Source of the DNA: Roseiarcus sp963820795
GTDB lineage: Bacteria > Pseudomonadota > Alphaproteobacteria > Rhizobiales > Beijerinckiaceae
Direction: 5' to 3'
DNA: 64,000 bases
NCBI GenBank assembly: GCA_963820795.1
Contig: CAWGBJ010000010.1
Span: forward strand, 1 to 64,000
The notes below the pieces were generated by a model. That model worked only from the letters and a program-made list of their open reading frames with translations. It did no database searches and was not told the DNA's origin. The position numbers were made by a program, and so were the translations under genes. Below are positions 54,701 through 62,569 of this stretch, piece after piece; position 1 is the stretch's first letter; each line of letters begins with the position of its first letter.

Positions 54701-54863
54701 GACCTTCAATCCCTGGCACGGCCTGATCGTCCACAAGCCGGTTGGCGGCATCAATCGCGCCCGCCGCGACGTGATGCACGCCATGCAGGACGTCCGCCTC
54801 AACGCCAACGGCGTGCCGCGCAATGGCCCGAGCCAGGTGACGGGAGACGAAGTCTTCAAGTGA
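51741..54863 (+). CDS. GMC oxidoreductase fused to a catalase-like domain
   Basis: The 1040-residue protein combines two enzymes. Residues 1 to about 640 are a flavin GMC oxidoreductase: FAD fold EYIVVGSGAGGGVVASRLAQ, the flavin-contact segment GTLGGCTAHNAM, AFNTPQLLMLSGVGP, and the active-site HHASCTCPIG. A membrane helix (GLIAVLLVALVGIIGASWFF, about 660-685) links it to a catalase-like domain with RDTHPKANACVKA (distal-His region) and KAWIRFSNAADHITGDPEAD followed by FRGMAIKMFG, as in small catalase-fold proteins of the y4iL type. Start GTG 51741 follows AAGGGG. Such domains can handle lipid peroxides, so a fatty-alcohol or lipid oxidase is inferred. Confidence 0.85.
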   Translation: MNGKPGSYEYIVVGSGAGGGVVASRLAQAGHTVLLLEAGGDYKDLHGGGPVRPNENRLPEDYEIPTFHAMASENYALKWDFFVRHYSDTAQQQRDDKFEPSRDGVLYPRAGTLGGCTAHNAMILVYPHNADWNYIADITGDGSWRAHNMRRYFQRLENCRYRWPYRLLYRLTGFNPTRHGFSGWLSVEKAIPKRALYDHDLVTIVSKAAWDAYWKLAAWWKRATWLFQSQGDPNDWRLVKKNAVGVHYAPIHTHNHARNGTREFLLEVAQRHPDRLKIELEALATEVIFDDSNRAVGVAYLKGASLYRASHQPSEAPGVAHKAYAEREVILAGGAFNTPQLLMLSGVGPKEELEKLGIKVRVNLPGVGRNLQDRYEVGVVSRLKRDWAILKDATFSRGDPQSSQWARWRRGVYTTNGAALAIIKRSLPQRPLPDLFIFALIGQFKGYFPGYSKLIAASHDYLTWAILKAHTENRGGSVTLRSTDPRDPPQIDFHYFREGTDKQDEDLKSVVAGIEFVRTLTADASDVIAEEQLPGSGKTTAADLGQFVMDNAWGHHASCTCPIGPASDPNAVLDSNFRVYGVSNLRVADASVFPRIPGFFIVSSVYMIGEKASEAILASAGHAKLPGCLYGDSFWCNVSERVTWMGGWLSWALRGLRPVGKAALGLIAVLLVALVGIIGASWFFFEPPAENPDLTQETQTIQSIVSVLTGKLNTQYAGVLHLRDTHPKANACVKANVTIDPDLPPELKIGFLKGKPDGDRTYKAWIRFSNAADHITGDPEADFRGMAIKMFGVSGERLPVPGDESDTQDLLFIANDAFFAGSPQHFHDFFAACVKGGGSCDPMKNPYVVWHLLTHPRGAYNLLTGRRTYPSIADIKWFSVAPFDLGDDDHVIKYSAFPAEQQTQYGSPGDTPYYLQQRLENQLDPANNDHLRLNLQIQMRKDPTTEPIENTLVPWSVAKSPWMKIATIDIYPQIFATTAQQEFCERLTFNPWHGLIVHKPVGGINRARRDVMHAMQDVRLNANGVPRNGPSQVTGDEVFK

Positions 54864-55484
54864 GGCCGCTGTGCTGAGGCGTCGTCGCCCAGCGCCAGGG
54901 GCGAAGGACCGGATGACGAAATCTTGCCGATCCCTTGCCCGCCGGCGATTCTCATGCGTTCGCGGAAAACAAAGCCATTTCCCCTGTTTCTCCCTGCCAA
55001 CAGGCAGATCGCTCCCGCCGTTGCCGGCGCGATTGCACGAATCCGTTGCATTTCATTCCGTTGAACGGATGTGCTCCTGCGGGAGGGTAAGACAGAACAG
55101 GAAGACCATTCTCCCTGCTAGCCCAACGAACAGGAGGGAGCAGCCAGGAGAGCGCGAAGCGGAAAACCGGCTTCATGGGTCCGGCGCGAGAGCGCAATCG
55201 TCAAGAATTTCTAAACGAAGCCGCCGGCAGCCGGCTCCGCTGCGCGCATGGATGAGGATAAGGCCATATCTACTTCAATTTTCTAATACAATCACAGTTC
55301 CCCTGGCTGCCGGGGGGCAGTCGAGGTTTGACGTTCCCCGCGGCGCTGCTCCAATTGCGCGGGCTTGCGACCGCCGACGTTGTTCAGGTTGAGCGCCACA
55401 TTAATGCCTTCGAATCGGATTTTTATCGCCTTCGTTTTGCAACCGTTGACGTGCGCGTCATATAAGGTTGTATAGCGGGTCCCT
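54864..55484. other. noncoding stretch, no gene recognised
   Basis: The 620 bp between the GMC operon and a small gene contain only short, unsupported frames. No T-run terminator is visible after the GMC stop. Confidence 0.4.
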
Positions 55485-55898
55485 GTGGGGACGATGGCGG
55501 GGCATCCGATGGCGCGTGGTCCTGAGAGCCGAATTCCTTCAGGAGATCAGCAACGCTCATCGCCGATGGACTCGACGCGACGCAACGGCAATCGATCCGG
55601 CCATGCAACCCACCGGGCGGCCCCAGCCGCGGAGCCGCGACGGGTTGAAGAGATCGAGCAGCTGGCCGAGCTTCAGCGGATTCTCGACGCCAGGCCGCAG
55701 CAATTCCGGCTTCAATTCTTTGGCGTCGCCGGCGTTCTCAATCCAACCATTGTCGGTGAAGGAGAGATCTGGGCCGCGGTCGTGTCGGACGTCGTCCGCG
55801 AGGCGGCTTCCATCACGTGGCCGGCGGGGGCGATCGGCTTGCGCGTCCTCGATCAAGAGGGCCGCGAGGTTTTTGAACGGCTGAAGGCGGATTGTTAG
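55485..55898 (+). CDS. small hypothetical protein
   Basis: The frame has several possible starts: GTG 55485, ATG 55494 and ATG 55566. The credible part begins around VEEIEQLAELQRILDARPQ, followed by strands RLQFFGVAGVLNPTIVG and a helix-strand end VVREAASITWPAGAIGLRVL ending in DQEGREVFERL. The end resembles short alphaproteobacterial proteins of unknown function in which a helix is followed by a strand with a VxDxxGxxV pattern. No signal peptide or metal motif. A convergent outer-membrane protein gene follows. Confidence 0.45.
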   Translation: MGTMAGHPMARGPESRIPSGDQQRSSPMDSTRRNGNRSGHATHRAAPAAEPRRVEEIEQLAELQRILDARPQQFRLQFFGVAGVLNPTIVGEGEIWAAVVSDVVREAASITWPAGAIGLRVLDQEGREVFERLKADC

Positions 55899-55947
55899 CG
55901 CGCGCCCATCTCGGCTTGTTTTTTTGTTCAAGTCGGTTCTATTGCAA

Positions 55948-56763
55948 TCAGAACTTGTAGTTCAGGCCAACACGAAAGATCGAGCCGTCGTAGTTATACT
56001 TCGCCGTGGCGTAAACACCGGGAAAGACCAGCCCGGCGGCCACGTTCGGAACCGTCACAACATTGCTGGCGCCGAGGTCATAAAACAGATATTCGCCTCT
56101 CAGCGTGACGTTGCCGGCGAACGCGTATTCAGCGCCTGCGCCGATTGTCCAGCCCACCCGCGCTGGACTTGGAGTCCCATGCCAGTAGAGGCCGTCGACG
56201 TTGTCGAAGACGTTCAGGTAGCCGTCGCCGCCGCTGTAGGCGAGGCCTCCCGTGCCATAGACCATCAAACGGGAATCCGGGGTGACGGCGATGCCGATGC
56301 GAGCCCGCGTCGTCCCGAGCCATTTGAGCGCCGCCGAGGCGTTGACGTTGACGAAATCGCCGGGGGCATAGACCGTCAAGGGCGCGCTGATGAACGCGTA
56401 CGTCTTGTCCATGCCCGTCCAGTCGACATCCGTCTCAAGACCGAACACCACCGCGCCAGACTGCCAATTGTACCCCCCCTGGCCGCCGGCCAGCCATCCG
56501 CTGGCGCCGGTTCCAAGGGTGTCGGGATAGTAAGTCGATAGCAGCGGGAAGCCCGCGTCGTAAAGCGTCGTCGACCGGTTGCCCGTGCCCCAGACGCCGC
56601 CAACATTCAGGCCAACGTAGAAGCCGGTCCAGGTGAAGGGCGGCGGGAAGAACCCTTGCGGAGGCGGTTCTCTGTAGGTCGAAAGGTCGGCGGCCGGGGC
56701 CACGAGAGGACCGGCAATCGTCAGCGCCGCTGCGACAACCCCGATGCACAGGCGAGGATTCAT
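55948..56763 (-). CDS. outer-membrane beta-barrel protein (Omp25/RopB type)
   Basis: A signal peptide (MNPRLCIGVVAAALTIAGPL, cut after APAAD region) precedes the short linker with PPFTWTGFYVGLNVGGVWG, the hallmark of rhizobial Omp25/RopB barrels. Alternating strands follow, and the protein ends in FRVGLNYKF with a C-terminal Phe, the outer-membrane insertion signal. At 271 residues it fits an eight-stranded barrel. The start at 56763 has GGAAGGAG upstream. It is a surface structural protein; no specific partner is evident. Confidence 0.9.
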   Translation of the reverse strand: MNPRLCIGVVAAALTIAGPLVAPAADLSTYREPPPQGFFPPPFTWTGFYVGLNVGGVWGTGNRSTTLYDAGFPLLSTYYPDTLGTGASGWLAGGQGGYNWQSGAVVFGLETDVDWTGMDKTYAFISAPLTVYAPGDFVNVNASAALKWLGTTRARIGIAVTPDSRLMVYGTGGLAYSGGDGYLNVFDNVDGLYWHGTPSPARVGWTIGAGAEYAFAGNVTLRGEYLFYDLGASNVVTVPNVAAGLVFPGVYATAKYNYDGSIFRVGLNYKF

Positions 56764-57244
56764 CTCGCGCTCCTTCCAGGCGTCGGCCCCGTAAAGAGGA
56801 TGGAATCCGCTGGGCCGAACGTTAAGGAGTTGAGCCGGCAGGCCTTGCGGCAAGCTGACCTGATGCCGACAGCGCGGCTCCGACGGCGCGACGCGAAGCC
56901 GAGGCTGCCCGCCGCATCGCCAACCCGCGACGGAGCCGACGTCCTTCCGTCCGCGGCGCCTTTTGCTGCCGGTCTATAAAAGGACCATGTTTGTCCGCCA
57001 ATACCCAACCAATTGACGGGGACCGCGGAAGGTCTGCGAAGTCGTCAATGGGACTGAAATGGAAAAGACAATACCCCGAGTGCGCCCGATTTCGCCGACT
57101 ATCGTCAAATTTTAAAAATCAAATCACCCCTTACTTTCCTTCGGTCGAATAACCATTATCGGTCGTTCCATTTACCTGGATCAGGTTTCCCTCGAGAACA
57201 AAGCGTAATGGCCATCGCCTTGCGTGCAGAAGTGTTATCGTAAA
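56764..57244. other. intergenic stretch between divergent genes
   Basis: The 480 bp hold the promoters of the outer-membrane protein gene and of the small secreted protein. The AT-rich block 57090-57200 is the likely promoter zone of the latter. No other gene is seen. Confidence 0.4.
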
Positions 57245-57517
57245 ATGCCAACTCTCGTAAGAGCAACAGCTTTAGCAGCGGTCGCCCTAGCGCTTTCAGA
57301 CGTGCCATCTGCCGCTGCTTGCCGCCATTTTTCGATTTGGCATTTTCCGTGGCCCCAACGTTGCCCGGATAAGCAGATAGGGCAATTTATTCAGGAAGGC
57401 AGTCCCCCTGCTCCCAGTCTCGCGTCGCCCCCAAAACCCGTACAAGACGAGGAGTTGCAACGGCAACAGGCAATTGAAAAGCTCAAGGAACGATTGAACT
57501 CTCAAAAGCAACAGTAA
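57245..57517 (+). CDS. small secreted protein, rhizobial type
   Basis: The 90-residue product has a signal peptide (MPTLVRATALAAVALALSDV, cut near PSAAA) and a mature region with ACRHFSIWHFPWPQRC, a Cys/Trp/Pro motif common in short secreted proteins of bradyrhizobia and relatives. A Pro/Gln-rich linker and a charged helix (EELQRQQAIEKLKERLN) close it. Function unknown. A strong hairpin lies right after the stop. Confidence 0.65.
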   Translation: MPTLVRATALAAVALALSDVPSAAACRHFSIWHFPWPQRCPDKQIGQFIQEGSPPAPSLASPPKPVQDEELQRQQAIEKLKERLNSQKQQ

Positions 57518-57518
57518 A

Positions 57519-57549
57519 CGCGGCTCAGGCGGGGACCTCCTGAGCCGCG
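57519..57549 (+). terminator. hairpin after the small secreted protein gene
   Basis: CGCGGCTCAGG (57519-57529) and CCTGAGCCGCG (57539-57549) form an 11-bp perfect stem. It has no T-run, so termination is possible but not certain. Confidence 0.6.
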
Positions 57550-57674
57550 CCGCAGCGACGCATGGCCGGGCGAGTAGGCCCGCCTCCCGTCGCCACTACC
57601 ACGCCACCCCACGTTCAAGCCCGCAGCGCGGCAGCTTCGATTAAGTGTCAATTCGAGATGAACGTCCAGCGGAG

Positions 57675-57706
57675 GCCCCGCACCGTCGATGGGGACGGTG
57701 CGGGGC
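57675..57706. repeat. 13-bp perfect hairpin
   Basis: GCCCCGCACCGTC (57675-57687) and GACGGTGCGGGGC (57694-57706) enclose GATGGG. No gene ends here. It lies 130 bases past the previous hairpin, in a stretch (57550-58032) without a recognised gene. Confidence 0.6.
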
Positions 57707-58032
57707 AAGGGCGCGCTTGGGGAATGGGACAGATTTCCCAAAGCGCGTGATGCTGCGCGACACAAGAGGGAGGTTACAGTTGGTGCGCTGGCGACGCCTA
57801 CGTAACCGTGGCGGCAGGGCGGCGGACAACTGGCATAAATGGGGGGCGGGGAGCCTTCCGATATCGTTCAGCGTGGCGGGAGGCGCTACCTTCGGAAAGA
57901 ATAACCCACTGAATAATTCCTGTCTAACATTGAAGCTCAATGGCTGGGGACCGTAAACCGCCGACTGACGTCAAATTTCAAAAATCGAACCACCACCTCT
58001 TTTTCATAATGACAATTGTTGTTCCTTGGAAA
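57707..58032. other. noncoding stretch
   Basis: Short overlapping frames on both strands have no signature. The stretch ends at the convergent HD-domain gene. Confidence 0.35.
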
Positions 58033-58641
58033 TCAGTTGTCCGACCTCGCTGGAACCAACCGCACGCGCTCACCCTTTCGGATGACTGCTGGATCGTAAG
58101 CTCTCCTGGCAAACACCTCCTTCACCAGAGGGGCGAAGAATGAAAGTTGCTCCGTGGGGTAGTCTGGATCGAAACTCGATTGATCCCATCTTTCGCAAAA
58201 CTCCGCACAGTCTTCATAATATGGGTTGTCGCGATAAGCGTCGCGCTTATTTGGATTCGCCCCTATATGCTGGCCATAGTAGAGAAGTTGAAAGTCGCCA
58301 TGTTTCTCGACGGCCCAACTGCACTGTTCACGAACGAATGGTCGGATGATTGTGGCAGCGTACTCGTCATGGTTATAGGGCGCATAAATGTCGCCAATGT
58401 CATGCAGCAGCGCTGCGACGACCCAATCCTTGTCGGCGCCGGCCCTCAAAGCTCGTGTTGCGGCCTGGAGCGAGTGACCAAGGCGAGTTACCTTGTAGCC
58501 TGACAGAGATTTATCCAAGACTACCATCGCATCCAACAAACGATCTGCAGTTTTGGCGGCGAATTCTGTCTCGTGCTTTGTGAGGAAAGTATAGTCTTCG
58601 CGATCTCCGTCTTTCATTTGAGAGAATTTTACGGTCTCCAT
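58033..58641 (-). CDS. HD-domain protein (possible PhnZ-type oxygenase scaffold)
   Basis: The 202-residue protein has the metal-binding His in TRLGHSLQAATRALRAGA, the HD pair in VVAALLHDIGDIYAPYNHDE, and later histidines in EKHGDFQLLYYGQHIG and a C-terminal helix with DYPTEQLSFFAPLVKEVF. The arrangement, with LLHDIGD soon after HSLQAA, is that of HD proteins related to PhnZ and myo-inositol oxygenase, in which a di-iron site cleaves organophosphonates or polyols. The HD hydrolase alternative remains open. The start at 58641 has GAAGGAA seven bases upstream. No phosphonate genes are adjacent. Confidence 0.8.
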   Translation of the reverse strand: METVKFSQMKDGDREDYTFLTKHETEFAAKTADRLLDAMVVLDKSLSGYKVTRLGHSLQAATRALRAGADKDWVVAALLHDIGDIYAPYNHDEYAATIIRPFVREQCSWAVEKHGDFQLLYYGQHIGANPNKRDAYRDNPYYEDCAEFCERWDQSSFDPDYPTEQLSFFAPLVKEVFARRAYDPAVIRKGERVRLVPARSDN

Positions 58642-58912
58642 CGCGTCATTCCTTCAGTCAATAGGGCCCACCAAAAGCCCGAGCGACAGTAGGCCAGGCC
58701 CGTCGTCGCCCATCTTCGACCATGGACCTGCTTTCGACTTGTTTCAATTATGATCCTTGGCGCAACCGCCGGCCCGCTATCGCCAACTTTTAAAAATCGA
58801 AGCCGGGGGGCGCCGCGAAGCGGCCTCGAAGGAGGAATCCGGAAAGCGCCATACGGACGCGTGTCTTAAGAGAACGGCGCGCGATATGATTTGAACTGAT
58901 GGGAGGGATCAG
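58642..58912. other. noncoding stretch
   Basis: Region between divergent genes with no recognised gene. It contains the promoters of the HD-domain and GIY-YIG genes. Confidence 0.35.
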
Positions 58913-59213
58913 TTGGGCAGGGCGTCGATCTATATCCTCCTGTGCTCCGACGGCCAGCTATTACACCGGCATCACGCGACGCTCGGTTGAAGAGCGCGTG
59001 AGCGAGCACGCGCAAGGCCTGATGCCCGGCTACACGTTGACGCGCAGGCCAGTAAAACTAGTCTTTTCCGAACGCTACGAACGGATCGTCGACGCGATCG
59101 CGGCCGAGAGGCGGATCAAGGGTTGGTCGAGGGCAAAGAAGGAGGCCTACATGCGATGGGATTTCTTAGCGCTCGTAGCGCTTGCGAAGAGGGGCCCAAA
59201 GGAGGGCGTGTGA
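58913..59213 (+). pseudogene. GIY-YIG domain protein, one frameshift
   Basis: The protein belongs to the short UvrC-like GIY-YIG endonuclease group. The first part, GRASIYILLCSDG, lies in the frame from TTG 58913, preceded by GGGAGG. After one extra C near 58955 the frame changes to SYYTGITRRSVEERVSEHAQ and RPVKLVFSERYERIVDAIAA, with the Glu-rich helix AAERRIKGWSRAKKEAY. The GIY and YIG elements are SIYIL and YYTG. The catalytic Arg and Glu regions are present. Either a real lesion or a sequencing error. Confidence 0.7.
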
Positions 59214-59373
59214 GTTAGGCAGCCTAACCGGAGGCCGGCTCTGGAGCGCCCTTCGAGGCTCTTGCTTCGCAAGAGCGCCTCAGGACGAGGTGGGTGGGTT
59301 TGAGGCCGGTTTTTTAGGAGGCTCGTCTGCGAGAAGGTGAAGTAAGGCGCGCCGCCCGGCGCAGGTTGTCGAA
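59214..59373. other. noncoding stretch
   Basis: Repeat-like, GC-rich segment after the GIY-YIG gene containing the palindrome-like AAGAGCGCCTCAGGACG. No gene is seen. Confidence 0.3.
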
Positions 59374-59508
59374 TTAATGAAAACCAACGAATATTAACAA
59401 GAGACAAATGATGATTCCAACCGCGACTATTTGGCGAATTAGCGCTGCATGATGTTCTTTAATCTCCACCTCGACAAACGGATCTAAAGTGCGGTCAATC
59501 TCGGCCAT
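59374..59508 (-). CDS. 44-aa single-span membrane protein
   Basis: ATG 59508 to TAA 59374 encodes a charged N-terminus (MAEIDRTLDPFVEVEIKEHH) and one strongly hydrophobic segment (IVAVGIIICLLLIFVGF) near the C-terminus. A purine-rich AAGGAC lies upstream. The composition is that of a tail-anchored small membrane protein. No family is known to me. Confidence 0.5.
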   Translation of the reverse strand: MAEIDRTLDPFVEVEIKEHHAALIRQIVAVGIIICLLLIFVGFH

Positions 59509-59906
59509 TGCTCTTGTCCTTTTTCCGGCTATTCTGATCGCTCAACGTGCGTCTGGCGTCTTGCCATTTCGGGCCAATCGGGTGCGAGAACAGGTCATGC
59601 TTGGAGCAGGGGGGCATGTCCTGTTTCGATGGCCATTTGGAGCGGAACGTGCCTGAAGTCTCGTTAAGTTTCTAAACCTAAATCCCGCTTTCTTTCGTTT
59701 TGCATCTTCGTACAGTTGATCGAATCAACGCGTGCATGCGCCACGCAAACGTAATACTCAATCGCACATCTGCACTTTGGTTATCATCCGTCTTCAATGC
59801 GCGAGGGCGCGAGCGTTAGGGAAAGTTTAAGAACAAAAAGATAAGATCAACTCGTTTGCCGCGCAGGACTTCCAGGCCGCGTGGTTTCCGCTGAGAGACG
59901 CCAGAG
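59509..59906. other. noncoding stretch, AT-richer
   Basis: The 400-bp stretch holds no recognised gene. Its AT-rich parts (59650-59850) probably include promoters for the two small membrane-protein ORFs. Confidence 0.35.
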
Positions 59907-60062
59907 ATGCTTGCTCTTCCGATCCCCGACCAGAGCCAGCTCATCGACGCGGCGATAATCGCCGTCGGCTGGCTCGCTGTAACGGGGTGGTTCGTTTTCC
60001 TGTTTCTCCGCCGATCCCGACGCCGCTTACATGACCGAAGAGCTTTGTTGCGGGCGCGTTGA
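59907..60062 (+). CDS. 51-aa single-span membrane protein
   Basis: ATG 59907 to TGA 60060-60062 encodes a short polar start, a hydrophobic helix (AAIIAVGWLAVTGWFVFLFL) and an Arg-rich cytoplasmic tail (RRSRRRLHDRRALLRAR). The positive-inside layout supports a real membrane protein. The ribosome-binding site is weak (GAGAG). Confidence 0.45.
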   Translation: MLALPIPDQSQLIDAAIIAVGWLAVTGWFVFLFLRRSRRRLHDRRALLRAR

Positions 60063-60311
60063 CGCCGAGACGCCCGCCGCTATCTGGGTAGCGGGCCCCA
60101 TCGCCCGAGGCGGTTCTTTCGCCCTAAACCTCGCGACCGGCGCATCGCATGTGCACCTTCCAGCCGAGGCTACGCGCGGTGCAGCACGCGTCAGAGCCTT
60201 CAGCGAGTCAGCCTCGCGCGCTTTGCTTCTCCCTCAATGCTCATCATAGAAGCTGCGCATTCTTTCGCTGTCCGGGTGAACGATGCGCCGGGCCTTTACG
60301 CTTGACAACGA
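60063..60311. other. noncoding stretch between small ORF and RraA-like gene
   Basis: Only short unsupported frames are present. Confidence 0.35.
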
Positions 60312-61061
60312 TTAACGCGGCTGCGCGTCGCGCCAGGCGCGGTATTCGGCCTCGCCTTCCGCCGTGAGCGGGTAATATTTCCGTAGGTCTCCGCCCTGCG
60401 AGAGGCGCAGGCGGGAAAACTCCTCCCATTCCGCATGCTTGCCGGCGATCTCGACCAGCCGGGGGGCCAGCGCAACGGGCACCAGGACCACCCCGTCGTC
60501 ATCGGCGACGATAATGTCCCCAGGCATGACAAGCACATTGGCGCAGGCGATCGGCACGTTCACGGCGAAGGGAATGATGTTGGTCTGAGCGTGGTAGTTC
60601 GGCGTTACGCCCTTGACCCAGATGCCGAGATCCAACTCGGCGGCCTTGGCGGAATCGCGGATGCACCCGTCGATCACGACCCCGGCGCCTCCCCTTCCGG
60701 CGAAGAACGTCAACATCATCTCGCCGAAAATGCCGCTGCCGAGATCGCCGCGCGCATCGACCACAACGACGTCGCCCGGTTGTGTCGGATAGAGCACATG
60801 GCGATGCAGTTGCCGCTCGGGATCCCCGTATTCGGCTTCGCCGTAGAGATCCTCGCGTTTGGGCATGCACTGCAGGGTCAACGCCGGCCCGGCGATGGTG
60901 CGGCCCGACTTGAGCGGACGCGGGCCCCTAATTTGCGGATCGCGGATCCCCAGACGCTGACTGAGCTCGCTGCTCAGCGTCGCCGAGCCGATTTTCGCCA
61001 GCGCGTCCACGAGATGGCGGGGTGGACGCGGGATGTCCTTGATCTCGGTCTCAGTATTCAA
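60312..61061 (-). CDS. RraA-like protein / HMG-type aldolase family
   Basis: The 249-residue protein matches the RraA/4-hydroxy-4-methyl-2-oxoglutarate aldolase family. It has GDVVVVDARGDLGSGIFGEM with the conserved Gly-rich loop and Glu, and GAGVVIDGCIRDSAKAAELD, where R and D form the metal/oxyacid site. About 40 N-terminal and 40 C-terminal residues extend beyond the short RraA core, as in aldolases and decarboxylases of this family. The start is TTG 61061 behind GGGAGAG. With two enolase-superfamily enzymes beside it, a role in sugar-acid or oxaloacetate-type breakdown is likely. Confidence 0.85.
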   Translation of the reverse strand: MNTETEIKDIPRPPRHLVDALAKIGSATLSSELSQRLGIRDPQIRGPRPLKSGRTIAGPALTLQCMPKREDLYGEAEYGDPERQLHRHVLYPTQPGDVVVVDARGDLGSGIFGEMMLTFFAGRGGAGVVIDGCIRDSAKAAELDLGIWVKGVTPNYHAQTNIIPFAVNVPIACANVLVMPGDIIVADDDGVVLVPVALAPRLVEIAGKHAEWEEFSRLRLSQGGDLRKYYPLTAEGEAEYRAWRDAQPR

Positions 61062-61135
61062 TTTGCTCTCCCTCTGTGCGACGCTTAAGCGCGTGGCTCC
61101 CGCGAGTGTACGACTCCGAGCGGTCGTCCGCGTCG

Positions 61136-62309
61136 TCAGCCGCGTACGTCCCGATCGTCGAACCCATCGATCGAGTTTTTCCGAAGGTAGTCGAGGTTCA
61201 TGACGATCCCCAAGCCCGGCCCCTTGCCGAGCTTGATGCGACCGCCGGCATTGTCGAGCGGCGTTTCAATCAGCCGGTTATAGTGGCTGAGGTCGAAGCT
61301 GCTGGTCTCGATCCGGTAGAAATTGGGCGCTGTCATCATCACATGCGCGCCGGCGATCACGTTGATCGGCCCGCTCGCGTCATGCGGCGAGACCGGCACG
61401 TAATAGGCCTCGGCGAGCGTCGCTATTTTCTTGAGTTCGCTGATGCCGCCGGCCCAGGTGACGTCGGGCATGATGTAGTCGGCCAGCCGCTGCTCCAGGA
61501 TAGGCACGAATTCCCATCGCGTATGCAACCTTTCCCCAACCGAAATGGCGGCGCCGACACGCTCGCGCACCTGCCTAAGAGCGTGATAGCTCTCGACCGG
61601 GACAGGTTCCTCGAACCAGTCGATCTGGCCGGCCTCCTCCAACGACCGGCATAGCCGGATCGCGGTCGGCACATCGAAGCGGCCGTGGGCGTCGATGAGA
61701 ATTTCGACCTCTGGCCCGGCAGTCTCGCGGATCAGCGCGGTGAGTTCGGCCGCCTCACGCTCGCCCTTCTTGGAGAGCTGGCCGTCGAGATAGCCATGGG
61801 CGTGCCCCGAATTGCCTTCGTAGTGGGGAAAGGGATCAAACTTGATTGCGGTGTGGCCGGAGTTGACGATGTTGCTAATCTCCTCGATCACGCCCTCCTT
61901 GCTGGTGAACTTCGACTGGTCGGGATGCGTGTAGATAAGAATGTCGTCGCGCACCGCCCCGCCGAGCAGCTCGTAGATCGCTGCGTTGCGGACCTTGCCG
62001 ACAATGTCCCAGAGCGCGATGTCGATGCCGCTCACCACATGGGACGTCGCCCCGCGCGAACCCATGTAGGTGAAGGCGCGAAACGTCCTGTGCCACAGCT
62101 GCTCGATCCGGGTCGGGTCCTGCCCGACCAGCAACTCATTGAGTTGGCGCAGGATCGCGGCGACGGCGCGGTTGGCGATCCTGGTCGTCGTGGTGATCTC
62201 GCCCCAACCGGAGACGCCGCCGTCAGTTCTCACTTCGACGAACAGATATTCTCCCCAGAAGGTTCGCTCGACTTTGACGAGCCACGGGATGACCGCCGTT
62301 ATTTTCATT
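61136..62309 (-). CDS. mandelate-racemase-type enolase-superfamily dehydratase
   Basis: The 391-residue protein has the capping domain (FVEVRTDGGVSGWGEITTTT, GIDIALWDIVGKVRNAAIYE) and a barrel with metal ligands in LIDAHGRFDVP (Asp), IDWFEEPVPVES (Glu) and ISVGERLHTRWEF (Glu). The basic residues are in AIKFDPFPHYE (Lys) and SPHDASGPI (His). This matches sugar-acid dehydratases of the mandelate racemase subgroup such as galactonate or arabinonate dehydratase. ATG 62309 follows AGGGGG. It is co-oriented with RraA and divergent from a second dehydratase. Confidence 0.9.
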
Positions 62310-62353
62310 TGTTCCCCCTGAGGCTTGTGCGCCAATCAGCGTTCCGACCTTAA

Positions 62354-62524
62354 CTCCCCAAGCTTGGGGTCAACGCGGGGAGCGTCGGCTGGTCGATCGG
62401 TCCCGACGACGTCGTCGCCATCGATCCGTTGCCCTCGCCGATCTGGGCGGAAATCGCCGGCAAGGGCGACATGTTCGGCTACTGGGCGCATTACTGCAAG
62501 CCCAAGGTCCGTCAGGAGTCGTAG
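62354..62524 (+). pseudogene. 3' remnant of an unidentified gene
   Basis: A 56-residue open stretch ends TAG at 62522 and reads GSVGWSIGPDDVVAIDPLPS followed by PIWAEIAGKGDMFGYWAHYC. It looks like a normal protein C-terminus, has no start, and fills most of the gap between the divergent dehydratase genes. I could not assign the family. It points to a deletion or insertion event between the two genes. Confidence 0.4.
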
Positions 62525-62569
62525 GCGGAATTCGCCAGCGGCAGCACAAAGAGGGGAGTTCGTCAGCAT

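Noticed and set aside
55423..55608. 61-codon minus-strand frame opposite the small gene at 55485
   Set aside because: No start signal and no family. It overlaps the better-supported plus-strand frame.
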